Source of the DNA: UBA5216 sp043743335
Lineage (GTDB): Bacteria > Pseudomonadota > Gammaproteobacteria > Burkholderiales > SG8-41
Length of the DNA: 64,000 nucleotides
Direction: 5' to 3'
Assembly (NCBI GenBank): GCA_043743335.1
Contig: JAYTWR010000081.1
Coordinates: 1 to 64,000, forward strand
This document shows, one piece after another, positions 32,531 to 41,524 of this stretch. The translations under genes were made by a program, and so were the position numbers. Each line of letters starts with the position of its first letter. Position 1 is the stretch's first letter. A model generated the notes under the pieces. It saw only the letters and a program-made list of their open reading frames with translations, had not been told where the DNA came from and made no database searches.

Positions 32531-33439
32531 TTATTTATATTGCGGGAATTCACTTTGCGCTAACGTGATCAACGCCAAAAGTTGTGGGCATGTGTTGATC
32601 AAATGGTCCTCTATTTGTTTCGCCACCAAAAATCCCGCCTCGTTGTCGACATCAAAATGCAGCCCAGCTATCTTGCGGTTATCGGCTATGCGCCTAGACA
32701 ATGCAAACAGCCCCGTATGGTCAACAGCCCATTTGGCCGGCGCTACTGATTGTGGAAAATTATTTAACGCCCGCTTCAATAAAAAGGAAATCAGGTAGGC
32801 CTGCAGCGAATGCCCAGAGGGATACGACGCCGTAGCCGGTGGGTCAATCATGGGGACAATCGCTGGGCTCAACTGAGATGGGCGCAACGCATTGCATTCC
32901 TGCTTCAAACGCATGACCGCCAGCTCCCCTATTTTGCGCGCCACGCGGATCAGCAAATTGACATGGGGCTGTTTCGCCGGGTTGATATTCAGCATGCCAA
33001 ACCAGTAATTAATCGCGCCATCGGCATCATGCTGATCAATAATTTCCGCAAAACGATCTTCGCGCTCGCCCGAGGCATCCAGCATCGACTTTACTGCGCT
33101 TTCCAGATCGGCCTGGCTTTTCCACTCGCGCCAACGCCCTTGCGCGGTGCTGAGCAACGTCGCAAACCATGTAGGGTTTTTGTCCATAAATTCACAGACA
33201 TAGAGCCACGCCATATGCTCCGCATCCCAACTTGCGATAGCATCAAAGTTATTGACATAGGGCGTAGCCCCGGCCGAAGCCGGCGCAACAAGGACACCTG
33301 CGCCCGCGTCAAACGCTTGCCGTGATATCTTGTAGGTATTGCAGCGAATGCTGCTCTTGATAAGGCCATTCAGACTGACGCTGGCATTCGCATTGGCGTT
33401 TGCATTAGCGTTCGCGTTGGCATTGGCGTTTCTATCCAT
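32531..33439 (-). CDS. PAP2/vanadium-haloperoxidase-fold protein with Asn-Ala repeat N-terminus
   Basis: A 302-residue protein whose last half holds the three acid-phosphatase motifs: Lys and Arg-Pro in LKQECNALRPSQ, PSGH in ASYPSGHSLQ, and SRR-x(8)-H in SRRIADNRKIAGLHFD. These residues bind phosphate or vanadate, so it is either a PAP2 phosphatase or a vanadium-dependent peroxidase relative. No membrane helices like those of lipid phosphatases are evident. The N-terminus is eight Asn-Ala dipeptides from residue 4, coded by a degenerate 6-bp repeat. There is no signal peptide. A TGGAGA ribosome-binding site precedes the ATG. It shares orientation with a downstream subtilase and upstream cyclase. 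Confidence 0.82.
   Translation of the reverse strand: MDRNANANANANANANANASVSLNGLIKSSIRCNTYKISRQAFDAGAGVLVAPASAGATPYVNNFDAIASWDAEHMAWLYVCEFMDKNPTWFATLLSTAQGRWREWKSQADLESAVKSMLDASGEREDRFAEIIDQHDADGAINYWFGMLNINPAKQPHVNLLIRVARKIGELAVMRLKQECNALRPSQLSPAIVPMIDPPATASYPSGHSLQAYLISFLLKRALNNFPQSVAPAKWAVDHTGLFALSRRIADNRKIAGLHFDVDNEAGFLVAKQIEDHLINTCPQLLALITLAQSEFPQYK
33383..33430 (-). repeat. Coding hexanucleotide repeat, eight Asn-Ala units
   Basis: Eight AAY-GCN pairs encode the N-terminal (Asn-Ala)8 of the PAP2-fold protein. Codons differ between units (AAC/AAT, GCC/GCG/GCT/GCA), so the peptide repeat is kept while the DNA repeat has drifted. Confidence 0.85.
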
Positions 33440-33516
33440 GGTAGTTCTCCAGGTGAATGAAAGTACAACGAATGGGGCAACTGGCTACAATTCAGATGGG
33501 CTGCGCCTTGGATTAT

Positions 33517-35763
33517 TTACCCGGGCAACCCTGCGGCCCGCAAATGAGCGGCTAAACTGTCGCGCCGTTCAGGGCTTTTGTAGGCATACCCCGCGCTGAA
33601 ACGCGCCACATTAAAGTCAGGCTCCAGCACGACAAGCTCACCGCCGACTTGCCGCGCCTCGTCAACTTGACCGTCGGCTGCAAGCGCTGCAATAAGCAAG
33701 CGCAGGTTGGCTGTAAAGCCACGATTCTCGGACATCGCCTTTCGGCTCCAGTCGATGGCCTCATCGTATTGTGCACCGGTATACGCGGCCAAAGCCAATG
33801 CGGTGTAGGTATAAAACACATGGCGATCCAGCGGCGACAAACGTAAACCCACTTCGGCGCGGCGGCGACCTTCTTTCCAATCGCCGACATAGCTATAAGT
33901 TGGACTGGAGCGTACCCATGCAATAGCTGAATTGGGCCCAGCCGCAACAGCGCGATCAAAAAGTGTGAACGCCCCTTGGTAATCGCGAAGCAGTATGGAA
34001 CGCACATGCCCAATCAATGCCAGTGACGACGCATCCAGACGGTCTCGCTCCAGCGCTGCATTGGCATGCTGCACAACCGCTTTTTGGTCCACCTCAATGT
34101 TCGGCGACCACCCCTGCCCGACGCGGATCGCATGCCACAGCGCGCTATAGGCATGTGGCGCGCCATACGCTGGGTCTAACTCTATCGCACGCGCAAACAT
34201 CACTTTGGCTTGATAAAACAGCTCCCGGTCAAGTCGATAGACGAGATCAAGCCCGCGTAAAAAACAGTCATATGCGTTCAAGTTATCAGGCCGCTTGCGC
34301 ACAGCGCGAGTAATTTCCGCCTTTTGGAGTTGAGGCGCAATGGTCGATACCACTTGGCGTGCGACCTCATCCTGGAAGTCGAAGATATCGCCAATTTGGC
34401 CTTCAATCCGGTCGGACCACATTACGCTAAGGCTTTCGCAATCACACAGCTCAACAGTGATGCGCACCCGGCTTCCGGCGCGGCGCACACTACCGCTAAG
34501 CACATAGCTGACACCCAGCGCCTCTCGCACTCTACGCGGATCCGCTCCTTCGCCACGAAACGACAGCGTGGAGCCGCGCGAGACGACAAAAACGTCCGGC
34601 TCTGCAGCCAATGCGTTGACGATCTCATCCACGATGCCATCGCCAAAATAGTTGCCGTCGGCGGCATTGCTATCGACAAACGGCAATACCGCGATCGACC
34701 GCCGCCCCGCGCTGCGGCCAAGCACGCGAGACTCGGCCAGCGGCCCCGGTCGTTCGAGCAGGCTGTACGCACGCACTCCGGCCGCGATACCTTTCAGATC
34801 AAGATAACCGAGATCGTGCATGGTCACAGCAAAACGACCACGAACCAATTCTTCTACCGCTGATGAGACCACTATCCCGCCGGGCGCGGCAAACTCCTGC
34901 AACCGCGCTGCGATGTTAACCACCGAGCCTTGAAGATCATCCTCCCAGACGGTCACATCGCCAGCGTGTATGGCAGCCCGCAGCCTGAAAAGCGGAGATG
35001 TATCAATTTGTTGTGCGAAATAGCCCTGCACCTCCAGAACGCAGGCTAGCGCTTGATGTGCCGCTTCGAACACCACCAGCATGCCGTCACCCAAGCGACG
35101 AAAAATGTCGCCTTGATTCAGCGCCACTGCAGGCTCCACGCAGTTAATGAGCAGATCACTCCATCGCCGCAAGGTAGCGGCCTCATCGCGCTCCACCAAA
35201 CTCGTAAAGCCGACGACATCCATCATCACAATGACGGCTAAACGATGAGAATTGCCCATCGATGATGAGTTATGTCCGTCGTGTAACCGTACCTTTGAAC
35301 TGGCTAAGGCTCTTGGCATTTCTTCTGCAGACCCATTGACGTGGAAGTTCTCCTTGCACGCAGAGCGCTCCCAAGTTCCCTTGATTGAGTCACATACGAA
35401 CATGCCATTTAACGTGGCGCAGCCACTTAATGGATCGTTCGCTCTCCGTGTAAACACTGTAGCACACGTAGATTCATGGGAGACGCAATCGATCTGCGAA
35501 TGCGGCTGCGACGCTTGAAACAGAAATGGCTCAGAATCCTCATTGATAAACGTATCGTATGGTGGATTTGACGTATCTGCCACAAGGAGTGCAGCACCCA
35601 GCTCGGCCTGCCATGCAAAGGCATGAACAGGCGCCGGACATAACCACAACCAAGCTTGCACCATTGCCAGCAGAACTGCGGCCAAGGCACTACACGAGCG
35701 CAGCCGGTACCGCCGATACGCACTTTGGCGGGCTATGTTCTCTTGCTGACTTTTCGATGCCAT
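33517..35763 (-). CDS. Membrane-anchored class III adenylate cyclase with TPR region
   Basis: A 748-residue protein. An N-terminal membrane helix (AALAVLLAMVQAWLWLCP region) and about 130 residues with several Cys precede a class III cyclase domain. That domain starts at MGNSHRLAVIVMMDVVGFTSL (first metal Asp), continues with RRLGDGMLVVFE (second metal Asp) and DLQGSVVNIAARL (Asp, Asn and Arg of the active site). Next come a TolB-like segment (SIAVLPFVDSNAADGNYFGDG) and TPR-type helices to the end. The Asp before G-S-V-V-N suggests ATP over GTP. Start 35763 gives the anchored form; an internal ATG near 35259 would give a soluble protein like many relatives. A cAMP-type Crp regulator lies 3.3 kb away. 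Confidence 0.8.
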   Translation of the reverse strand: MASKSQQENIARQSAYRRYRLRSCSALAAVLLAMVQAWLWLCPAPVHAFAWQAELGAALLVADTSNPPYDTFINEDSEPFLFQASQPHSQIDCVSHESTCATVFTRRANDPLSGCATLNGMFVCDSIKGTWERSACKENFHVNGSAEEMPRALASSKVRLHDGHNSSSMGNSHRLAVIVMMDVVGFTSLVERDEAATLRRWSDLLINCVEPAVALNQGDIFRRLGDGMLVVFEAAHQALACVLEVQGYFAQQIDTSPLFRLRAAIHAGDVTVWEDDLQGSVVNIAARLQEFAAPGGIVVSSAVEELVRGRFAVTMHDLGYLDLKGIAAGVRAYSLLERPGPLAESRVLGRSAGRRSIAVLPFVDSNAADGNYFGDGIVDEIVNALAAEPDVFVVSRGSTLSFRGEGADPRRVREALGVSYVLSGSVRRAGSRVRITVELCDCESLSVMWSDRIEGQIGDIFDFQDEVARQVVSTIAPQLQKAEITRAVRKRPDNLNAYDCFLRGLDLVYRLDRELFYQAKVMFARAIELDPAYGAPHAYSALWHAIRVGQGWSPNIEVDQKAVVQHANAALERDRLDASSLALIGHVRSILLRDYQGAFTLFDRAVAAGPNSAIAWVRSSPTYSYVGDWKEGRRRAEVGLRLSPLDRHVFYTYTALALAAYTGAQYDEAIDWSRKAMSENRGFTANLRLLIAALAADGQVDEARQVGGELVVLEPDFNVARFSAGYAYKSPERRDSLAAHLRAAGLPG

Positions 35764-35903
35764 GAGTTTAGTGTATCGCTCTTGCTTCAGCGCATTGTGT
35801 GAAATATTTACATTGAAAAACACCTTGAATCCATCGACGCTCAAATCATTTGCGTCCAGCGCTGGATGCAGCCTCAAAGCCACACTAACCTTGGAGACCT
35901 ATC

Positions 35904-37136
35904 GTGTGCAGAATCTTGAAGTTGTGCTTAATAGTTTTTTTTGCTGCGCTAACGAACAGTAACTTGCGTGCCCAACTCGACCCTGAGCCACAACCTAAAG
36001 GTGCCAAAATAAACAAATATGTAGCGCAAGAATTTAATCTCATGGAAAAGTTTTTGTTCCCAGAGAAAAAATTCGGTTTCCCATCAATACCCGATATTGA
36101 GAGCTACAACCTAGGCAAAACGTTTAAGGTCAAGGGGATCGGGCCTCTTATGGTCAACGGCGATCCCGTTCCCGTGACAGATGCAGCCGCTACTCCAGAT
36201 AAAATAGTCCTTGGGAAACCAACGCCTGGCGCGCCAAACATCGGCATTCCCTGGCAGGTAGCCCTGGTAGACGACCCCGGTCGGAGAAGTAACTTTCTGG
36301 ACCTATTCTGTGGCGGGACGCTTATCGACAAAGAATGGGTTATTACAGCAGCGCATTGCCTCAGCAATAAAACCAAAGCGGACATTAAAGTGGTTACTGG
36401 TTTGGTGTTTTTGGACCCGATGAAGTCCAATAGCAATGCGTTAATCGATGACCTTAAGGACGTCGCAAAAACCTTTCCCAAGGAATTCAGAAAAACAAAC
36501 GCCCAGAGAACTGGCGTCGCAGGGTTCCGCATTCACCCATCAGCCGACATTGCGTTAGTTAAAATAGCGTCAGTTGAAAATGCTTTAAACACCAAATGGA
36601 TACCCATCCTTACCCTAGAAGAAGACAATGCCCGGCTCAGTGACGACCAACTGAGCAAGCAACCAAACACCACTACGCTTTTGGCATCCGGTTGGGGGGC
36701 GACAACCTTCGGAGGCGCAGCCTTCAATCAATTGCACTTTGGAACCATAACACCCAAATCCGTTACAGGTGCCTGCGAAGCGCAGATCAAAAACACCTGC
36801 CGACCTCCGATCAAGGATTCAGAGGTCGCGCATTGCAAGCGAATGATGACTGACAATGCCGTAACACGCCGTAATATTATTTGCGCTTTAATTACCAATC
36901 TGACCCCTGCCGATGCTTGTCAAGGTGACAGTGGCGGACCAGCCATAATCGATCCGAATACGAACCCTAGACTAGCGGGCGTTATCAGCAACGGCATAGG
37001 CTGCAGTAAGGTCAATACATTCAGCATTTACACGCGTGTAAGCACTTTTACCGATTGGATCGAAGTCAAGAAGAAGGAAATTGATGCGGATATCGCAGCG
37101 GAAAATAAAAAACAACCTTTAGGCAAAATCAAATAG
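35904..37136 (+). CDS. Secreted trypsin-like serine protease (S1)
   Basis: A 410-residue protein with a signal peptide (MCRILKLCLIVFFAALTNSN) and about 85 residues of pro-region before the S1 fold. The triad is complete: His in VITAAHCLS, Asp in PSADIALVKI, Ser in DACQGDSGGPA. The Asp six residues before the Ser marks a trypsin-type specificity pocket for Lys/Arg. A C-terminal Lys-rich tail (VKKKEIDADIAAENKK) extends past the domain. Base composition is more AT-rich than core genes. It is divergent from the cyclase gene, with 140 nt between them, and convergent with a lipoprotein gene. Periplasmic or extracellular action is expected. Confidence 0.9.
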   Translation: MCRILKLCLIVFFAALTNSNLRAQLDPEPQPKGAKINKYVAQEFNLMEKFLFPEKKFGFPSIPDIESYNLGKTFKVKGIGPLMVNGDPVPVTDAAATPDKIVLGKPTPGAPNIGIPWQVALVDDPGRRSNFLDLFCGGTLIDKEWVITAAHCLSNKTKADIKVVTGLVFLDPMKSNSNALIDDLKDVAKTFPKEFRKTNAQRTGVAGFRIHPSADIALVKIASVENALNTKWIPILTLEEDNARLSDDQLSKQPNTTTLLASGWGATTFGGAAFNQLHFGTITPKSVTGACEAQIKNTCRPPIKDSEVAHCKRMMTDNAVTRRNIICALITNLTPADACQGDSGGPAIIDPNTNPRLAGVISNGIGCSKVNTFSIYTRVSTFTDWIEVKKKEIDADIAAENKKQPLGKIK

Positions 37137-37203
37137 CCATTGGCAATACATGCGATTTACCTCGATTCACCTGTGAATGGGTGCCGTTAGCGGCGCGCGC
37201 CTC

Positions 37204-37278
37204 CTCTATCTGGCCGCAATTCGCGTGGCTCTATCTGGCCGCAACTGTATTGGCTCTATGTGTCCGCAAATTCACAGC
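37204..37278. repeat. 25-bp tandem repeat, three units; possible IS21-type end remnant
   Basis: CTCTATCTGGCCGCAAYT occurs twice and CTCTATGTGTCCGCAAAT once, each starting a 25-bp unit. Multiple direct repeats of TTGCGGCCA(G/C)ATAGAG type are found at the termini of IS21-family elements, but no transposase or partner end is present. Confidence 0.6.
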
Positions 37279-37281
37279 TCA

Positions 37282-38748
37282 TCACCCGGCACACGGCGTT
37301 TGGTTTGCCGAGGCCGTTTTGCCTTTGAATAGCGCCGCCAGAAATGTCGTCACGTTGGCGGCTACCTTGAAATCGGCTTTCGCCAATTCATCTTCTTTCA
37401 GCCCGGCGACAATCGCTTTGAGATCACTCACAGCGCCATCAATCGCCTTGGTTGCGCGTATGCCCAATACTTTGGCTTCCGATACTGCAATGCCAAATTG
37501 CGCCTCGGTTACCCCTAAATCGCCGATCAATCGTGCCGCCTTAAGTTTCGCTTCCGCGGTACCGGTCTTGACATCTGCGGCCTGCGCCGCATCCTGCATA
37601 CAGGCTTGTATGCCGTCGGTTATGGTTTTTTGCTGCGCGGCCAATTCCGTGCCCAGCGTTGCTTTCACATCCAGCGTGTCGTCTTTTTTTGCCTTGATAT
37701 AAGCCGCGTTGATCTGCGCTGCGCTGTCAATCTGCGCCTCACCCAAGCGCAGGCGTTCCCGAATCAGCCGTGCAAGCACGGAGTACGAATCCAGGTCGCT
37801 TGAACTCACCGGGCGGGTGACGGGAATGCCAACCAGTGAGAGTTTCAGACTGTCGGGGCTTAGGTCATATTGCTTCAAGTCACCCAGCGTCTTGATGCTT
37901 TCGTCTTTGGACAGCAACTGAATTTGCTTGGCTCTGATCATGACGCGCTGCAGGGAATCCAGCCCCGGATCTGCATACGTGCGTATAGACTCAGCGGCCT
38001 GTTCCATGCCACTGATAACGCTGCACAAGCCATCAAAGAAAATGGCATCTTTGATGGCAGCCTCGACGGTGTATTCGCTAATCGGGCGCGACTGCGCGTC
38101 TTTTTGAATACGCTGAAAGGTTTCTGCCTGAACAACATCAATGCCACGCACAACCACATGAGCAGCCAGATTGGCGTAGTACGCTTGGTTAAATTCAGCG
38201 CGCAGGCCAGAGAATAGTCCTGCCACGCCCGCTAAGTTTCGCGCCGACTGCACGCCTGGCAGTACCGCCCCCAATACACCCGCAATAGTCGCGCCAGCCC
38301 CCATCGAAAAATTCACATCAGATTGGTCACGCTGCAAATAGGTTTTAAACACATTGCAGCGCCCTATAGATGCCGACAGAATGCGATCCTGTACGCGATT
38401 GCGCGCCAGTTTTAATTTTCCGGTGTCGCCGCCCTCATAGGTATAAAAGGCCTTGAAGGCGAGATCATATTTTTCAGAATCCGTGAGTGTCTCCCACAGA
38501 GGCTTTTGCGTTGTCGGCCCTCCTTTGGTCTGCCCGTTGTACACATCACGCGCCTTCGATTCTGGATCGAGCATATAAAATATATTCAACTGCTCGTACT
38601 TGTCTCGCGGCACAATCGGGTAAGCGCTGTGACGATCAACCCCGGCTGACTGTTTACCGCGCTCGGGATCTGTCATTTTCTCTAGCGCCACACAGCCCTG
38701 CAATAAAAGCAGGCTCATGGATAGTGCAATAACCATCATATTTTTCAT
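37282..38748 (-). CDS. Lipoprotein of unknown function, 488 residues
   Basis: The N-terminus (MKNMMVIALSMSLLLLQGCVALEKM) is a lipoprotein signal with lipobox LLQGC, so the mature protein is lipid-anchored at Cys17. AGGAC precedes ATG 38748. The remainder is mostly alpha-helical and charged (QLLSKDESIKTLGDLKQYD, GEAQIDSAAQINAAYIKAKK), with one short Gly/Ala-rich hydrophobic patch (MGAGATIAGVLGAVLPGV) that could contact a membrane. A terminal CAG leaves an unpaired Cys near the end. I do not recognise a family. The neighbours are a convergent secreted trypsin and a divergent DUF1993 gene. The helical, hydrophobic-patch layout is reminiscent of membrane-active proteins, but that is speculation. 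Confidence 0.75.
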   Translation of the reverse strand: MKNMMVIALSMSLLLLQGCVALEKMTDPERGKQSAGVDRHSAYPIVPRDKYEQLNIFYMLDPESKARDVYNGQTKGGPTTQKPLWETLTDSEKYDLAFKAFYTYEGGDTGKLKLARNRVQDRILSASIGRCNVFKTYLQRDQSDVNFSMGAGATIAGVLGAVLPGVQSARNLAGVAGLFSGLRAEFNQAYYANLAAHVVVRGIDVVQAETFQRIQKDAQSRPISEYTVEAAIKDAIFFDGLCSVISGMEQAAESIRTYADPGLDSLQRVMIRAKQIQLLSKDESIKTLGDLKQYDLSPDSLKLSLVGIPVTRPVSSSDLDSYSVLARLIRERLRLGEAQIDSAAQINAAYIKAKKDDTLDVKATLGTELAAQQKTITDGIQACMQDAAQAADVKTGTAEAKLKAARLIGDLGVTEAQFGIAVSEAKVLGIRATKAIDGAVSDLKAIVAGLKEDELAKADFKVAANVTTFLAALFKGKTASANQTPCAG

Positions 38749-39110
38749 CGCCCGTCCTCTAGAAATTACATCACAGTGGCAATTGCACAGCACCCCGATC
38801 ACACACCCGTCAACTGCGCAATTGCCGCAAGCAAACCATTGTCACGTTCTGCCAGAATTGCTGATGAAAGTGTAGTGAGCACGTCATCTTCGAAGGTGTA
38901 ATTAGTTCCCGTTAAATTTGTGAACTATTTACATCCATGGACAGGCAGCGATTTGCGATACGCACATGGCGCAAACGCCGGTGCGGCATACGAGAGCCAC
39001 AACACCGCGTAGGGTCGAACGCGATGTTTCGAAACGCCACGGCTCCGTCACCGCACTCTGCATCGAGTAGAATATTGACTCCCGTTGTCACTGCTCTCAA
39101 GGAGAAAACC
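38749..39110. other. Intergenic region between lipoprotein and DUF1993 genes
   Basis: No gene is supported here, although a frame upstream of DUF1993 is open without a start context. A small inverted repeat, TAGTTC (38903-38908) with GAACTA (38922-38927), lies in an AT-rich patch and could be an operator. The last bases hold the AAGGAG ribosome-binding site of the DUF1993 gene. Confidence 0.4.
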
Positions 39111-39617
39111 ATGTCACTGTCCATGTCCCAAATTTCATTACCCGTATTCGTGCGTCACCTCGAAGGCCTCGCGATCGTGCTGAAAAAAGCGCAAGCGCTG
39201 TATGGTGATAAAAAACTCGATGAAACCTCGCTGCTGAACTACCGGCTGTACCCGGATATGTTCAGTCTTGCGCGGCAGGTGCAAGCCACAACCGATCACG
39301 CGCGCAATGGCATCGCACTGCTCGCGGGCGTGGAAGCGCCCAAGGTTGAGATGAATGAAAAAAGTCTGGCTGATCTGGCGGCGCGCGTGGATGGCACCGT
39401 GGCTTGGCTCAAGGGCATCCAACCCGCGCAGGTCGATGGCTCGGAAGACAAGAACGTGACGGTGAAAATGGGCGAACGTGAGACGCACTACACCGGCATC
39501 GATTTGTTGTTGAAGCGCGCGCTGCCGAATTTTTATTTCCACGCCACTACTGCGTACGACATCCTGCGCCACAACGGGGTGGAAATCGGCAAGCGTCATT
39601 TCATGGGCAATGCGTAA
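39111..39617 (+). CDS. DUF1993 family protein
   Basis: A 168-residue cytoplasmic protein opening MSLSMSQISLPVFVRHLEGL, which with the central YRLYPDMFSLARQVQ, the DHARNGIALLAGVE segment and the late NFYFHATTAYDILRHNGVEIGK matches DUF1993, a four-helix DinB-like family. Conserved His at DHARN and FHATTAY correspond to the DinB-type metal-binding positions. AAGGAG lies 6 nt before ATG 39111. The function of the family is not known. It overlaps the reading frame of the following gene only if that gene's earlier start is used; with start 39658 they are 40 nt apart and probably co-transcribed. Confidence 0.85.
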   Translation: MSLSMSQISLPVFVRHLEGLAIVLKKAQALYGDKKLDETSLLNYRLYPDMFSLARQVQATTDHARNGIALLAGVEAPKVEMNEKSLADLAARVDGTVAWLKGIQPAQVDGSEDKNVTVKMGERETHYTGIDLLLKRALPNFYFHATTAYDILRHNGVEIGKRHFMGNA

Positions 39618-39657
39618 TCTGAATCAGCGCCGTTCCCACCCTCACCCGGAGAGTTCG

Positions 39658-40266
39658 ATGTCGAATCCGCAGCAGGAAGTGCATTACAAAGTAGCCTCTG
39701 TGCGCCTAGGGCCTATCCCCGAAGCCGAAATGACCCCGGCGCAAAAGGCCGCTGTCGATGGCGTCATGAACGGGCCGCGCAAGCACATGGGCGGGCCGTT
39801 CAGTGCGCTGTTGCGCAGCCCTGAACTCATGAACCGCGTGCAAAAGGTGGGCGAGTATTTACGCTTTGTCTGCCCGCTCGAAAAACGGCTGGGCGAATTC
39901 GCTGCGATTATCGCGGCGCGCCACTGGTCGCAGCAGTTTGAGTGGTGGGCGCACTATCGGCAGGCGGTTGAGGCGGGCCTCAAGCCCGCCATTGCTGATG
40001 CGGTAGGCGAAGGCCGCCGTCCCACGGGCATGGCAGAGGACGAAGAAATTCTGTACGACTTTCTCACCGAAGCGCTCAAAAACAACGGGGTGTGCGATAC
40101 CACGTACGCGCGCGCCAGCCAAAAATTCGGCGAAGGTGGTGTCGTGGATTTGCTGGCGGTGGCGGGCTACTACGGCCTGCTGGCGCTGGTGATGAACGTG
40201 GCGCGCACGCCGGTGCCGGAAGGGCCAGCGTTGCCGCTGCCCGCGCTTCCGGTTAGAACCATATAG
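39658..40266 (+). CDS. Carboxymuconolactone decarboxylase-family protein
   Basis: A 202-residue all-helical protein with LGPIPEAEMTPAQKAAVDGV, a GGPFSALLRSPELMNRVQKVGEYLRF core and LGEFAAIIAARHWSQQFEWWAH, the Glu and His helix of the CMD/AhpD superfamily. The C-x-x-C pair of AhpD peroxidases is absent, so this is a CMD-type or uncharacterised member rather than a thiol peroxidase. GGAGAG precedes ATG 39658. It follows DUF1993 and ends convergently with a CaiB-type gene 28 nt away. Many such proteins occur in aromatic-acid catabolic gene sets; the specific reaction here is unknown. Confidence 0.85.
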   Translation: MSNPQQEVHYKVASVRLGPIPEAEMTPAQKAAVDGVMNGPRKHMGGPFSALLRSPELMNRVQKVGEYLRFVCPLEKRLGEFAAIIAARHWSQQFEWWAHYRQAVEAGLKPAIADAVGEGRRPTGMAEDEEILYDFLTEALKNNGVCDTTYARASQKFGEGGVVDLLAVAGYYGLLALVMNVARTPVPEGPALPLPALPVRTI

Positions 40267-40284
40267 GGTATAAAAACCCCATAA

Positions 40285-40297
40285 AATCAATTACTTA
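40285..40297 (-). repeat. Dispersed border motif overlapping a stop codon
   Basis: AATCAATTACTTA on +; on the CaiB strand it reads TAAGTAATTGATT, and its first TAA is the stop codon of that gene. Confidence 0.75.
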
Positions 40298-41482
40298 TAT
40301 CACATTCTCGGCGCGCATCGCCTTGATCTCCGCCGCGCTGTAACCCAACTGCCCCAGCACTTCGTCGTTGTGCTGGCCAAAGGCGGGCGGTGGTGAGGTG
40401 ACCTGCGGGCCACCGTGGGCGAATTTAAACGCCATCACCGGCACGGTTAAATCTTTGCTGTAGCCCGGCGCGTTTTTGTGGGTGTGAAACAGGTTGCGCG
40501 TTTGCAATTGCGGGTCTTTCACCGACTCGCTTATTTTGCGCGTGCGTGTAGCAGGCACGTGCTTGCTCTGTAAATAGTCTTCCCACTCCTGCGCGGTTTT
40601 GGTGGCGATGATGTCTTCGACGATTTTGGTTTGCTCCGCGTAGTTATCGCGGCGCTCTTTATGCGTGGATTGTTTGGCGATATCCGGGCGACCAATCGCA
40701 TTGAAAAATCGCTCGTGCTGCCCTTTGTTACTGGCGGCAATCATCATATAAGCGTCTTTCGCCATGTAGCCTTGGCTGCTGGCGTGCTCCATGCGATTGC
40801 CTTTGGGCGACGGCTCTTTGCCGGTGTACAGGTAGTTGGTGAGATGCGAGCCCATGAGCATCATCGCCACGTCGAGCATGGCGCTGTCGATGTATTGGCC
40901 CTTGCCGGTGCGCTCGCGCTGAAACAGCGCGGCTGACAAAGCAAACGCATTCATGGTGCCCACGGCGTAATCAATCACCGGCGAGCCCACTTTAATCGGG
41001 TTCACTTCTGGCGTGCCGGTGGTGCGCATCATGCCCGAGGTGGATTGAATAGCGTGGTCGTACGCGGTCATATTGCCGCGCGGGCCGTCTTGGCCGAACG
41101 CGGTCATCGAGCAGTAAATCAGTTTTGGATTGATCTTGGCTAAATCTTCATAGCCCAAGCCCAATTTTTTGAACGCGCCAGCGCGATAATTTTCGACAAA
41201 AATATCGGCGTCCTTGGCAAGCTTTTTGATGATCTCCTGGCCCTTGGCAGTTTTAAGATTCACCGTGATCGCGCGTTTGTTTGAGGCTTGCGTGGCAAAA
41301 CCCAAGCCCATTTTCGCGTCTGACAACGCATGATCGGTACCACTCTCGCGGCTTTGGTCGCACTCGTGCGGATCTTCCACCTTAATCACATCCGCGCCCA
41401 GCAGCGCGAGCTGATACGCCGCAAACGGGCCAGCCAGTACGTGGGTTACGTCTATGACTTTAATGCCTTCGAACGGTCTCAT
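40295..41482 (-). CDS. CaiB/BaiF family III CoA-transferase
   Basis: A 395-residue transferase with FEGIKVIDVTHVLAGP, LLGADVIKVEDP, NKRAITVNLK, DIFVENYRAGAFKKLGLGY and the catalytic Asp in VGSPVIDYAVGT. A C-terminal GQHNDEVLGQLGYS is typical of formyl- or succinyl-CoA transferases of this family. The enzyme moves CoA between carboxylic acids through an aspartyl anhydride. It stands alone on its strand: a Bug receptor is divergent from it across a 134-nt gap, which suggests import and CoA activation of the same acid. No partner lyase or dehydrogenase is adjacent. Confidence 0.9.
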   Translation of the reverse strand: MRPFEGIKVIDVTHVLAGPFAAYQLALLGADVIKVEDPHECDQSRESGTDHALSDAKMGLGFATQASNKRAITVNLKTAKGQEIIKKLAKDADIFVENYRAGAFKKLGLGYEDLAKINPKLIYCSMTAFGQDGPRGNMTAYDHAIQSTSGMMRTTGTPEVNPIKVGSPVIDYAVGTMNAFALSAALFQRERTGKGQYIDSAMLDVAMMLMGSHLTNYLYTGKEPSPKGNRMEHASSQGYMAKDAYMMIAASNKGQHERFFNAIGRPDIAKQSTHKERRDNYAEQTKIVEDIIATKTAQEWEDYLQSKHVPATRTRKISESVKDPQLQTRNLFHTHKNAPGYSKDLTVPVMAFKFAHGGPQVTSPPPAFGQHNDEVLGQLGYSAAEIKAMRAENVI

Positions 41483-41524
41483 CGCAGTTCCTTGTTAACG
41501 TTTGAAATTGGGGCGGCGTGCGCG

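Noticed and set aside
38903..38927. Operator for DUF1993 from the TAGTTC/GAACTA repeat
   Set aside because: Six-base arms in AT-rich DNA with no regulator nearby are too weak to call.
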